Assembly (NCBI GenBank): GCA_023381645.1
Contig: JAMCRJ010000094.1
Span: 1-24,696, forward strand
DNA length: 24,696 bases
Reading direction: 5' to 3'
Source: Gammaproteobacteria bacterium
GTDB taxonomy: Bacteria; Pseudomonadota; Gammaproteobacteria; Acidithiobacillales; Acidithiobacillaceae
In this document: piece by piece, positions 15,486-23,607 of the stretch
Layout: every line of letters begins with the position of its first letter
Position numbering within the stretch: position 1 is the stretch's first letter
Program-made: the position numbers and the translations under genes
The notes under the pieces: generated by a model
Seen by the model: the letters and a program-made list of their open reading frames with translations, nothing else
What the model was told of the DNA's origin: nothing
Databases searched by the model: none

Positions 15486-16070
15486 ATGACTCCTCCTGTA
15501 CGAGCTATAATTCGTATGACCCTGCTGCTCGTAATTGGCAGCCTTCCTGCGGGCTCGGCAGTGGCGGGGCCGTTTCTTGCACTTTCCGCCCCGGAGGCAA
15601 CCATGCAGATCCATTCCAATGCCTTTGCCAGCAGTGGCATTATTCCGCGCCAATACACCTGCGAGGGGGAAGACCTTTCGCCCCCCCTGCACTGGGAGGA
15701 TATCCCCGCCGGGACTCAAAGTCTGGTCCTTATTGTGGAAGACCCAGACGCTCCAGACCCTGCAGCTCCCCAGCGTATCTGGGTACACTGGATACTGTAT
15801 GACATCCCGCCCCATGTTCGGGAACTCTCCGCAGGGGTACAAAGGCTTCCAGCCGGCGTTCGGGAAGGCATCAATGACTGGCAACGCAGAGGGTACGGAG
15901 GCCCTTGCCCGCCCATCGGTAGACATCGGTACTTTTTCCGGCTCTATGCCCTGGATACGACCCTGCCCGTATTGCCAAGTCCCGACAAGGATAACCTCCA
16001 GGCGGCCATGCACGGACATGTGCTGGCCGAAGCCACGCTCATGGGACGCTATGCCAAGGGCGATCGTTAA
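15486..16070 (+). CDS. YbhB/YbcL-family (PEBP, Raf-kinase-inhibitor-like) protein
   Basis: Phosphatidylethanolamine-binding-protein fold; the bacterial role is not established. The core shows NAFASSGIIPRQYTCEGEDL, the ligand-pocket DPDAPDP, WVHWILYDIP, GINDWQRRGYGGPCPPIGRH and RYFFRLYALD, all characteristic. Start choice is ambiguous. From ATG 15486 (194 residues) or ATG 15516 there is a plausible signal peptide (MTLLLVIGSLPAGSAVA), as in periplasmic YbcL. ATG 15603 (155 residues, YbhB-like length) has a strong GGAGG 5 bases upstream. A TATAAT at 15505-15510 without a clear -35 would favour the short form. Gap 15318-15485 holds nothing else. Confidence 0.87.
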   Translation: MTPPVRAIIRMTLLLVIGSLPAGSAVAGPFLALSAPEATMQIHSNAFASSGIIPRQYTCEGEDLSPPLHWEDIPAGTQSLVLIVEDPDAPDPAAPQRIWVHWILYDIPPHVRELSAGVQRLPAGVREGINDWQRRGYGGPCPPIGRHRYFFRLYALDTTLPVLPSPDKDNLQAAMHGHVLAEATLMGRYAKGDR

Positions 16071-16182
16071 GTCAGCGATTTTTAGATCAGCTAACCAACC
16101 AGCTTCTGGGATGTTTTTCTGCGGCGATTGTTCGTCCGCGTCATGGTTCCGGTGGTGTGGCCACAGGGTCCAATTTTACATC

Positions 16183-16214
16183 TTGACTCTGTAGCGTACT
16201 TCAGGGTTTACCAT
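16183..16214 (+). promoter_or_regulatory. MerR-family (ZntR/CadR/CueR-like) operator-promoter of the cus operon
   Basis: TTGACT (16183-16188) and TACCAT (16209-16214) are 20 bp apart. Between them an imperfect dyad spans 16186-16207, with arms ACTCTGTAG and CTTCAGGGT around CGTA (7 of 9 positions pair). This layout resembles mer-, znt- and cad-type operators known to bind MerR-family metal sensors. Transcription would start near 16221. No merR-type gene is in the window. Confidence 0.65.
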
Positions 16215-16226
16215 GTTTTAAAACAT
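16213..16226. other. Perfect 14-bp AT-rich palindrome at the predicted cus transcription start
   Basis: ATGTTTTAAAACAT is self-complementary and overlaps the -10 and the predicted +1 of the MerR-type promoter. It may be a binding site for a second regulator or chance. Confidence 0.35.
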
Positions 16227-16252
16227 TCTGAAAGGAAGCATCGAATACCGAA

Positions 16253-16651
16253 ATGCCGAGAATCCGCCGATCTTTCCCCCTGATTGCGTTGCTGGCTTTG
16301 TTCCTGCTGGGAGCATGGATGAGCAATGCTGCGGTGGGCATGCCGTCTTGCCTTTCATGTGCTGCGGTGACAGGCCCGTCGGCAACAGGCCCGGCTTGTT
16401 GCCGGAATGATCGCGCCGCCGATATAAACACGCATTCCAGGGCGGCCCAAGGTCAGTGCATGTTGATCTGCGCCGGGGCTCATGCATCAGGCGGATTGAA
16501 ACTTCCTGAAATGACTTCCCCAGCCCAGGTAACGACGGGCTTCGTAACCTTTTCCCGTCGGGTAATATTCCGTCCGGCACGATACCCGATTTTCTTCTCG
16601 CACCATATTCATCATCCCCCACCGCTCCACCGGGTGCGATTGGTCATTTGA
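16253..16651 (+). CDS. Small exported Cys/His-rich protein at the head of the cus operon
   Basis: A 132-residue protein with a clear signal peptide (MPRIRRSFPLIALLALFLLG, then AWMSNA). The mature part has six cysteines (33, 36, 49, 50, 69, 73) and a His cluster near the end (FSHHIHHPPPLHR). Small secreted Cys/His proteins ending in an I-P-P-P-x-R-like motif often precede czcC/cusC genes (CzcI and related), so a periplasmic metal-binding or sensing role is likely. I cannot name the family. AAAGGAAG lies 14 bases before the ATG, which is a weak spacing. Its TGA (16649-16651) is the first codon of the inverted repeat that covers the cusC ribosome-binding site. Confidence 0.7.
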   Translation: MPRIRRSFPLIALLALFLLGAWMSNAAVGMPSCLSCAAVTGPSATGPACCRNDRAADINTHSRAAQGQCMLICAGAHASGGLKLPEMTSPAQVTTGFVTFSRRVIFRPARYPIFFSHHIHHPPPLHRVRLVI

Positions 16652-16722
16652 TATCTCCAGAGCAAGCTGGCACCCCTCTGTGAACAGGGGATTCATGTCA
16701 CTGATATGCCCTGGAGATATCA
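16649..16722 (+). promoter_or_regulatory. Inverted repeat hiding the cusC ribosome-binding site
   Basis: TGATATCTCCAG (16649-16660) and CTGGAGATATCA (16711-16722) are perfect 12-bp complements. Inside them CCCCT/AGGGG (around 16673-16690) can form a nested stem. The distal arm contains GGAG (16713-16716), the Shine-Dalgarno for the cusC ATG at 16724. The proximal arm begins with the stop codon of the upstream small ORF. A ribosome reaching that stop would cover the proximal arm and free the cusC start, so translational coupling is expected. Confidence 0.7.
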
Positions 16723-16723
16723 C

Positions 16724-18007
16724 ATGTATACGACTATTCGTGGTTGTTTGACCCCGCCGGCATGGGGCGGAATTCGCTTCCTGGCCGGAGTGCTATTGCT
16801 CCTGTCGACGACGCTTGCCAGTGCCGCGCCGTTGAGCCTGCAGGATGCTGAGGCGATTGCCCTGGGGAAAAATCCCGGTCTCGGCGCCATAAAGCAGAAG
16901 ATTGTGGAATTACGGCACCAGGCGGTAGCGGTAGCCCAGCTACCCGATCCGCATCTCGATCTCGGCGCTGCGGACCTACCCCTCAACAACTTCTCCATGA
17001 ACCAGCAGCAGATGAGCATGCTGAGCGTGGGTCTGAGTCAGACTTTCCCCTCTTTTGGCAAACTGGGACTGGAAGGACAACAGGCGGGGGTCGAGGCCCA
17101 GGCGTCCGTCGATACCCTGCGCGGCCAGTCGGCCGAATTGGTGTTGTTACTGCGCCGCGCCTGGCTGCAAGCCCTCTATGCCGAAGATGCCGAGGCAACG
17201 ATCCGGCATCAGGAACAGTTACAGGCAGAGAGCGTACAGGCAGCGCTGGCGCTCTATCGGTCCGCTCAGGGGTCCCAGGCCGATGTGCTCCGAGCCCAAC
17301 TGGCGCGTGACAGTCTGGCCAATGATATCAGCAAGTTGCAAGCTGAGCGGGCGAGCGACCTGGCGCAAATCGCGCAGATCCTGAACCTCCCGCAACCGCC
17401 AACCATAGAGCATCAATGGCCGAACCTGTCGCCGCCGATTACCCTGGTTCAGGCGGAAGCCCGCCTCTCCGGACAACCCCTCCTGCGTGCCGCCCAGGCG
17501 CAAACCCGCGCGGCGCAAGTGGGCGTAAAGGTAGCCAAACGTGGCTATTGGCCGGAAGTCACGGTCAGCGTCGATTATGGTCAGGATTTCTACCCCGGCA
17601 GTCCCAACTGGCTGTCAGCGGGGGTTGACCTGAGCCTGCCCATATTTCCGGAAAACCGCCAGGACCAGGACGTTGCCGCCGCCCGGGCCAGGGCCCTGCG
17701 GGCGCAATATCGCTACGACGATCAGCATCTGGCCATGATCCAACAGGTGCGCGCCAACTTTGCCCGTTATATGGCACTCAAGACCGAGCTGGAGCGTACT
17801 GATCAACGCCTGCTGCCCACCGCACGAAACGCATTTTCCGCAACACTCGCGGCCTATGCCGTAGGACGTGCCGAACTGAGCGCGGTGCTGCGCACCCAGA
17901 AGGAGGTGCTGGACTACGCCCTGAGCCGCCTGCAATACCGCCGCGATCTGGCCCTCAGCGCCGCAGAACTGGATTTCCTCACCACCGAAGGGGGAGCACA
18001 ACCATGA
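16724..18007 (+). CDS. cusC: TolC/CusC-family outer-membrane efflux protein
   Basis: Outer-membrane channel of the tripartite copper/silver exporter. The 427-residue protein has a signal peptide (FLAGVLLLLSTTLASAA) and then two outer-membrane-efflux repeats: LSLQDAEAIALGKNPGLGAI, long Ala/Gln-rich helices around residues 100-210, and a second repeat from about residue 240 (AARAQTRAAQVGVKVAKRGY, then WPEVTVSVDYG). It lacks an N-terminal lipobox cysteine, unlike E. coli CusC. The ATG at 16724 has GGAG 7 bases upstream, inside the inverted repeat; an in-frame start at 16706 has no such site. The stop overlaps the cusB start (ATGA). Confidence 0.92.
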   Translation: MYTTIRGCLTPPAWGGIRFLAGVLLLLSTTLASAAPLSLQDAEAIALGKNPGLGAIKQKIVELRHQAVAVAQLPDPHLDLGAADLPLNNFSMNQQQMSMLSVGLSQTFPSFGKLGLEGQQAGVEAQASVDTLRGQSAELVLLLRRAWLQALYAEDAEATIRHQEQLQAESVQAALALYRSAQGSQADVLRAQLARDSLANDISKLQAERASDLAQIAQILNLPQPPTIEHQWPNLSPPITLVQAEARLSGQPLLRAAQAQTRAAQVGVKVAKRGYWPEVTVSVDYGQDFYPGSPNWLSAGVDLSLPIFPENRQDQDVAAARARALRAQYRYDDQHLAMIQQVRANFARYMALKTELERTDQRLLPTARNAFSATLAAYAVGRAELSAVLRTQKEVLDYALSRLQYRRDLALSAAELDFLTTEGGAQP

Positions 18008-19323
18008 AGTCACGCAACGGGATCATCGGTGTCGGCTTGCTCGTCCTTGGCGCAGCCCTTGGGGCGGGCGCGGTGTGGTGGCTGCGAGTCCCTGCCGCCG
18101 CGCCTGGCGCCAACAACTCCAATGCAATCCATTCTCCGAAAAGCACGCCCAAGGGACGGCGTATCCTCTACTGGGCTGCCCCCATGAACCCCAAGATTCA
18201 TTCGGATCACCCCATGAAGGACAGTATGGGTATGCCTTATATACCGGTGTACGCCTCCAGTCCGAGCGCGCAAAAAACATCCGGCCTCGGCATCGATCCG
18301 CGCCTCGCGCAAAACCTGGGAGTGCGCCTCGTGAATGTCCAGCGCCGTCAGATGGGCCACGCGATCCACACCGTGGGCACCGTGGCAGTGGACGAGAATC
18401 GCGTCTATTCCGTTACTCCACGTTTCTCCGGTTGGGTGACACACCTGAATGTCCGCGCCGTAGGCGACCCCGTGCAGCGCGGCCAGGTACTTGCTGAACT
18501 GTATTCTCCCGAGCTGTATGGTGCGCAACAGGAATATCTCATTGCCCGCCGCCGGGGTGGAGCGACGGAAGACCCGGCACTGCTGGCGGCCGCCAGGGCT
18601 AAATTAAGACTGTTGGGCATGCCCGAAGACGAAATCGCTGCACTCGCCCGGCGCGGCACAGCAGAGCGGGACGTGCCACTCCTGGCGCCGGCTTCCGGGG
18701 TGGTCGAGACCCTCCATGTGCGCCAGGGTGGTTATGTCTCGCCGCAGAGCAATGTCTATGAAATCGCCAATCTCGACCGGGTCTGGGTCAATGTGGCGCT
18801 CTACTCCTATCAGTTGCCCTGGGTGAAGACTGGCAATCCCGTACGCCTGCATCTGCCAGCCTATCCCGGCAGAATCTGGGCTGGCCGCCTGAATTTTCTC
18901 TACCCGACCCTCGATTCCAAAAGCCGGACGGTGACGGCCCGGCTGAGCTTTTCCAATCCCGGCGGGAACCTGCGCCCCGGCATGTACGCCGACGCCACCA
19001 TCGTGGCTAGCCCAGAGGAGGCTCTGGCCGTACCCAGCAGTGCCGTATTACATACCGCCCAGGGGGATTATGTGATGCTGGGTGAGCATGATGGACATTT
19101 TCTGCCGGTCCAGGTTGCTCTGGGGCCAGAGGTTGACGGCTGGGTAGCCGTCGACAAGGGACTCAAAACGGGTGACAGGGTAGTGGAGAGCGCCCAGTTC
19201 CTGCTTTATTCCGAGTCTCAGTTCCAGTCGGTCAAGGCCCGTATGCTGGGAGGTAACACGGCGCCTACCAAGAGTGCCATGGCCGGGATGAACATGGGTC
19301 AGGGAGGGCAGGCTCATGATTAA
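18004..19323 (+). CDS. cusB: CusB-type periplasmic adaptor (membrane fusion) protein
   Basis: Links the RND pump to the outer-membrane channel and hands over Cu(I). The 439-residue protein has an N-terminal membrane anchor (residues 7-27) and a heavy-metal-binding segment reading ILYWAAPMNPKIHSDHPMKD, then SMGMPYIPVYA. Met61, 71, 75 and 77 stand where E. coli CusB uses methionines and where other adaptors have cysteines. The lipoyl/hairpin and beta-barrel parts follow (GWVTHLNVRAVGDPVQRGQ, LLAPASGVVETLHVRQGGYV). The C-terminal tail is Met-rich (AMAGMNMGQGGQAHD). GGGGGAG precedes the ATG; start and stop overlap cusC and cusA, so the three are one operon. Confidence 0.95.
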   Translation: MKSRNGIIGVGLLVLGAALGAGAVWWLRVPAAAPGANNSNAIHSPKSTPKGRRILYWAAPMNPKIHSDHPMKDSMGMPYIPVYASSPSAQKTSGLGIDPRLAQNLGVRLVNVQRRQMGHAIHTVGTVAVDENRVYSVTPRFSGWVTHLNVRAVGDPVQRGQVLAELYSPELYGAQQEYLIARRRGGATEDPALLAAARAKLRLLGMPEDEIAALARRGTAERDVPLLAPASGVVETLHVRQGGYVSPQSNVYEIANLDRVWVNVALYSYQLPWVKTGNPVRLHLPAYPGRIWAGRLNFLYPTLDSKSRTVTARLSFSNPGGNLRPGMYADATIVASPEEALAVPSSAVLHTAQGDYVMLGEHDGHFLPVQVALGPEVDGWVAVDKGLKTGDRVVESAQFLLYSESQFQSVKARMLGGNTAPTKSAMAGMNMGQGGQAHD

Positions 19324-22300
19324 AGCGATTATGCGCTGGTGCATGGCCAACTACCTGCTGGTCGTGATCGCCGTTCTGGTGTTGATCGCCGGCGGTACGC
19401 TGGCAGTGATGAATATCCCTTTGGAGGCTCTCCCGGACATCTCGCCCACCCAGGTCATCGTCAAGACTTCCTATCCGGGTCAGGCCCCGCAGATCGTTCA
19501 GGATCAGGTGACCTATCCCCTGGAGACCACCCTGCAGGAGGTGCCCGGTGCCCAGGCCGTGCGCGGCTACTCCATGTTCGGCGACTCCTATGTCTACGTC
19601 CTCTTCAAAGGGGGCACCAGCATCTATCAAGCCCGCAATCTGGTACTCCAATACCTGAGCCAGGTGCAGTCCAAGCTGCCGCCGGGAATCACACCGGCCC
19701 TGGGCCCGAATAGTTCGGGGGTGGACTGGATCTTCGAATACGCCCTCAGCGATCCCGGCGGGACGTTGAATCTCGCCCAACTCACCACTTTGCAGAACTG
19801 GTTTCTCAAATACGAGCTGCAGGGCATCCCCGGCGTCGCGGAGGTGGCCACGGTAGGGGGCATGGTGCAGGAGTACCAGGTGGTGGTGAACCCCCAGAAA
19901 CTCCTCGCCTACAACCTGACCCTGCCGGAAGTGGAGGCCGCCATCCGTGCCGCCAATGGGGAGACCAGCGGCTCGGTGGTGGACATGGGAGAGACGAGCT
20001 ATATCGTCCGCACGTCTGGTTATATTCGCTCCCTGAAGGACCTGGAGGATGCTTCGCTGGGGGTGCGCGACGGCGTGCCCATTACGCTGCGTCAGGTCGC
20101 CCGGGTACAATTGGGGCCACAGTTGCCCAATGGCATCGCCGAGCTCAACGGCCAGGGTCAGGTGGTGGGCGGAATCGTGATGATGAACCAGGGTGGCAAC
20201 GCCTATACCCTCATCCATCAGATCGAGCGCAAGCTGAAAGATATCCAGCCCTCCCTGCCCAAAGGCGTGCAGGTCGTCACCACCTATAGCCAGGCCCCCC
20301 TCATCCAGCGCAGCATTCATACCCTGACCGGCAAGTTGCTGGAGGAGTCCCTGGCGGTGGCGCTCATTTCCCTGCTCTTCCTGCTGCGCGCGCGTTCGGC
20401 GCTGGTGGCCCTCGTTGCCCTGCCACTGGGGATACTGGCCGCCCTCCTCATCATGTGGGCCATGGGCATCCCTGCCAACATCATGTCCCTGGGCGGTATC
20501 GCCATCGCCATCGGCGTGATGATGGATGCCCCCGTGGTCATGATCGAAAACATGCATAAGCACCTGGAGCAAACCCCTGGCGTCGATCCCTGGGCGGCGG
20601 CAACCGCTGCGGCGGCAGAGGTTGGTCCGGCGCTGTTTTTCTCGCTGATCATCATCGCCGTTTCCTTTCTGCCGGTCTTCGCCCTGAGCGGTGAGGAAGG
20701 CAAGCTCTTCGCACCCCTCGCCTTCACCAAGACATTTTCCGTGGCGGCCGCCGCCATACTCTCCATCACCGTAGTGCCCATCCTCATGGCGTGGTTCATC
20801 CGCGGTCGCATCCTCCCCGAAAGCAGGAATCCGCTGAACAGACTTTCCACTTTTATCTACCGGCCAGTGATCCATACTGTTCTGCGCGCACCCCGGACCG
20901 TTTTGATCATCGCCCTGCTGTTCACCGCGACCCTCTATTACCCCTGGAATCGTCTGGGTTCGCAGTTTATGCCGCCCCTGAATGAAGGATCGCTGCTTTA
21001 CATGCCCATATTCCAGGACCCCGCCATCTCCATCGGCGAGGCGGCCGTGATCCTGCAGCAGACGGACCGCATCCTGAAGGCCTTTCCCGAGGTGAAAACG
21101 GTCTTCGGTCAGGCGGGAAGAGCCCAGACGGCGACGGATCAGGCACCACTGTCCATGTTTGATACGACCGTCACCCTCAAAGAGCCGGATGAGTGGCCTG
21201 TCGGGATGACCATGCATAAACTGCAAAATAAAATGAACGAGGCGTTGCACATTCCAGGTCTGTCCAATATCTGGACGCAACCCATCAAGAACCGGGTAGA
21301 CATGGTCACCACCGGGCTGACCACGCCCCTCGGCGTCAAGGTGGCCGGTCGGAACATCCATACTCTCAACCGCGTGGGGCAAGAGGTTCAAGCGGTTCTG
21401 CAGAAGGTACCTGGCACCCAAAGCGCCTATGCGGCCCGAATCACGGGTGGCCGGTACATCGTCGTTCATACCGACCGCATCGCGGCCGCCCGCTATGGTC
21501 TGTCGGTGGCGGATGTGAATCGTTTCGTGGAGACGGCCATTGGCGGTCAAGTTCTGACCACCGCGATACAAGGGCTGGAACGCTTCCCGGTGAATCTACG
21601 CTACCCTCGGGCACTGCGGCACTCCTTGGCCGCATTGATGGAAAGCCGGGTCGCGACACCCAGCGGTGCCCAAATCCCTCTCGCCCAGGTCGCCGATCTG
21701 CATATCGAGGGTGGAGCCTCCATGCTCACCAGCGACAACAGTCGGCTGAACAGTTGGATCTACATCGACCTGAAACCCGGCACCAACATCGGTGCCTATG
21801 TACCCCGCGCCAAGGCCGCGATTGCGAAGGACATTCATCTCCCGGGTGCGTACACGCTCTCCTGGGTAGGCCAGTATCAGGTCATGGAGCGAGCCGCCAA
21901 GCGCCTGGAACTGGTCATTCCCGCCGTCATTCTGCTGATCGCCCTGCTCCTCTACTTCAACTTCAAGAACTGGGTGGAGGTGGCCATCATCCTGCTCACC
22001 CTGCCCCTGTCCCTGGTTGGAGGCTTCTGGCTCGTCTACTGGCTGAACTACAAGTTATCGGTGGCGGTGGCAGTGGGTTTTATCGCCTTGGCGGGGGTGG
22101 CGGTGGAATTCGGAGTGGTAATGCTGCTTTACCTGGATCAGGCCCTCCTCCGGCGGCAGGCACATGGCACTTTGCAGACATGGCACGACCTTCGGCTTGC
22201 CGTCATCGAGGGGACCATGCTGCGTCTGCGACCACTGGCCATGACCTTCAACCTGGTAGTGGGCGGTCTCTTGCCCATCATGTTCAGCCATGGTGCCGGC

Positions 22301-22426
22301 GCCGATGTGATGAAGCGCATTGCCGCCCCCATGGTGGGTGGCATGTTCAGCGCCGCATGGCTTGCGCTGCTGGTGATTCCTGCCCTTTATGCGCTGTGGC
22401 AGAAGCGGCGATTGGGCCTGCACTGA
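19316..22426 (+). CDS. cusA: CusA-type heavy-metal RND efflux pump
   Basis: Proton-driven inner-membrane transporter of the HME-RND family, 1036 residues, about 12 membrane segments. It aligns by eye with E. coli CusA throughout: PLEALPDISPTQVIVKTSYP, GQAPQIVQDQVTYPLETT, GDSYVYVLFKGGT, the TM4 proton-relay region MMDAPVVMIENMHKHL (Asp near residue 403), and GVAVEFGVVMLLYLDQALL. Met563 (LLYMP), Met614 (APLSMF) and Met663 (NRVDM) match the Cu(I)/Ag(I)-binding trio of E. coli CusA (573, 623, 672), which argues for monovalent copper/silver rather than Zn/Co/Cd. The ATG overlaps the cusB stop by 8 bases. No cusF-like gene follows. Confidence 0.97.
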   Translation: MIKAIMRWCMANYLLVVIAVLVLIAGGTLAVMNIPLEALPDISPTQVIVKTSYPGQAPQIVQDQVTYPLETTLQEVPGAQAVRGYSMFGDSYVYVLFKGGTSIYQARNLVLQYLSQVQSKLPPGITPALGPNSSGVDWIFEYALSDPGGTLNLAQLTTLQNWFLKYELQGIPGVAEVATVGGMVQEYQVVVNPQKLLAYNLTLPEVEAAIRAANGETSGSVVDMGETSYIVRTSGYIRSLKDLEDASLGVRDGVPITLRQVARVQLGPQLPNGIAELNGQGQVVGGIVMMNQGGNAYTLIHQIERKLKDIQPSLPKGVQVVTTYSQAPLIQRSIHTLTGKLLEESLAVALISLLFLLRARSALVALVALPLGILAALLIMWAMGIPANIMSLGGIAIAIGVMMDAPVVMIENMHKHLEQTPGVDPWAAATAAAAEVGPALFFSLIIIAVSFLPVFALSGEEGKLFAPLAFTKTFSVAAAAILSITVVPILMAWFIRGRILPESRNPLNRLSTFIYRPVIHTVLRAPRTVLIIALLFTATLYYPWNRLGSQFMPPLNEGSLLYMPIFQDPAISIGEAAVILQQTDRILKAFPEVKTVFGQAGRAQTATDQAPLSMFDTTVTLKEPDEWPVGMTMHKLQNKMNEALHIPGLSNIWTQPIKNRVDMVTTGLTTPLGVKVAGRNIHTLNRVGQEVQAVLQKVPGTQSAYAARITGGRYIVVHTDRIAAARYGLSVADVNRFVETAIGGQVLTTAIQGLERFPVNLRYPRALRHSLAALMESRVATPSGAQIPLAQVADLHIEGGASMLTSDNSRLNSWIYIDLKPGTNIGAYVPRAKAAIAKDIHLPGAYTLSWVGQYQVMERAAKRLELVIPAVILLIALLLYFNFKNWVEVAIILLTLPLSLVGGFWLVYWLNYKLSVAVAVGFIALAGVAVEFGVVMLLYLDQALLRRQAHGTLQTWHDLRLAVIEGTMLRLRPLAMTFNLVVGGLLPIMFSHGAGADVMKRIAAPMVGGMFSAAWLALLVIPALYALWQKRRLGLH

Positions 22427-22592
22427 GGATAAGGTAACACCCGCCCGGAACGCAGAACTCGTAAAACGCCAATCGGTTACGCGCCAAATATCAGGATCAA
22501 CCTCTGCCCAAGCCGCTGGGGCTGTGCTATCCTTTCGGCTCCCGGACGGGGAGCAGGAGCAGGCAAATTCTGCTTTCTGTTGCCGCGGCCCT

Positions 22593-22677
22593 GCCCAGGT
22601 GGCGAAATCGGTAGACGCAAGGGACTTAAAATCCCTCGGCTTATGCCGTGCCGGTTCGAGTCCGGCCCTGGGCACCA
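22593..22677 (+). tRNA. tRNA-Leu (anticodon TAA)
   Basis: GCCCAGG (22593-22599) pairs with CCTGGGC (22667-22673) as acceptor stem, followed by an encoded ACCA end. The anticodon stem-loop is AGGGA-CTTAAAA-TCCCT with anticodon TAA at 22627-22629, reading UUA. A class II variable arm (CGGCTTATGCCG) and the T-loop GGTTCGAGTCC are present. The gap 22427-22592 upstream holds a weak -10 (TGC-TATCCT, near 22528) and a small hairpin (GCTCCC/GGGAGC). Confidence 0.97.
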
Positions 22678-22708
22678 TCTTAATAAAGCAATTGGTTACA
22701 CGAATCTG

Positions 22709-23467
22709 TCAAACCCAAAGCCTGGCAGCCATCGCAAGTATGACCATCGCCATTATTACCTTGACCCACAGTTTTCCGCGGCGACTCATGGTAAGCCTCG
22801 TAGCCAGTCTCGCGCCAATCATACCACCCATGCCGATGACGATGCCCGCAGCCCAGTGAACCTGCCCCATCCAGGCAAAGATAACGAGAGTCGGCAAGGT
22901 GTACAATGCGATAATCAGGGTTTTATAAGCGGCTACCTGTGCGAGATCTCTGGTGAGAAAATGGCGCAGCGCGAAGATAAAGAGAAAGCCGATACCGAGC
23001 TGCATAAAGCCGCCGTAAAACCCCAGAGCGAGCAGCGTGGGGTAGAGCCAGGGCGACGCATCGCCATCTGGACGTGTGGATTCTCCGGTAACAATTTTTG
23101 GAAGAAACATGGTGGCAGTGCTAACTGCCAGTACAATCACCAATATACGCTGAAACCAGAGATTGCCGATATGGATACCGGCAATGGCGCCCAGCATGGC
23201 GCCCGGCAGCGTCCATAGCGCCAGCTTTATTCCCATTTTCAGATCCACCAGGTTATGGCGGTAAAAGGTGCGCGCAGCGGTGAGGTTTTCCAAAACGATG
23301 CCGATGCGGTTGGTGCCGTTTGCGGCGATTGGATCAAGGCCCACGAAAATGAGTGCAGGCAGGGTCAGCATGGACCCCGCCCCCGCCAGAACATTGATAA
23401 ACCCGGCACCTATACCGGCAAGGAACAAACCAGGAAGGATCCACCATACTGTGCCGAGTGATTGCAT
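22709..23467 (-). CDS. TauE/SafE-family (TSUP) membrane permease
   Basis: A 252-residue inner-membrane protein with about eight hydrophobic segments. It opens with LPGLFLAGIGAGFINVLAGA and GSMLTLPALIFVGLDPIAAN, then GTNRIGI, which are the first-repeat hallmarks of TSUP proteins. The second repeat starts near residue 135 with GFYGGFMQLGIGFLFIFAL. Family members move sulfite, sulfoacetate, taurine or other organosulfonates, mostly outward; a sulfite or thiosulfate link would suit a sulfur oxidiser, but the substrate is not readable. No good ribosome-binding site is seen before ATG 23467. The stop lies 31 bases from the tRNA gene. Gap 23468-23607 shows no clear element. Confidence 0.9.
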   Translation of the reverse strand: MQSLGTVWWILPGLFLAGIGAGFINVLAGAGSMLTLPALIFVGLDPIAANGTNRIGIVLENLTAARTFYRHNLVDLKMGIKLALWTLPGAMLGAIAGIHIGNLWFQRILVIVLAVSTATMFLPKIVTGESTRPDGDASPWLYPTLLALGFYGGFMQLGIGFLFIFALRHFLTRDLAQVAAYKTLIIALYTLPTLVIFAWMGQVHWAAGIVIGMGGMIGARLATRLTMSRRGKLWVKVIMAMVILAMAARLWV

Positions 23468-23607
23468 CGTGAGGTTATATCAACCCTGCTTAAAATGGCG
23501 TAGAAAATTCCGCCAAGTTCCAAAGTCCAGCATACGGACGTCGATACGCACGGGTTCATTGCGCTTGATCCGGAGACGGCAGCCTGATGGCAGCATTTTT
23601 GTTCAGG

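Noticed and set aside
19265..21571. A 768-codon minus-strand open frame opposite cusA
   Set aside because: It lies wholly antisense to a clear RND pump, has no recognisable domain, and its His/Gly/Arg-rich composition is what GC-rich codon shadows produce.
22593..22710. tRNA-Leu as an integration site of a mobile element
   Set aside because: No integrase gene and no repeated tRNA 3' end was found in the window.
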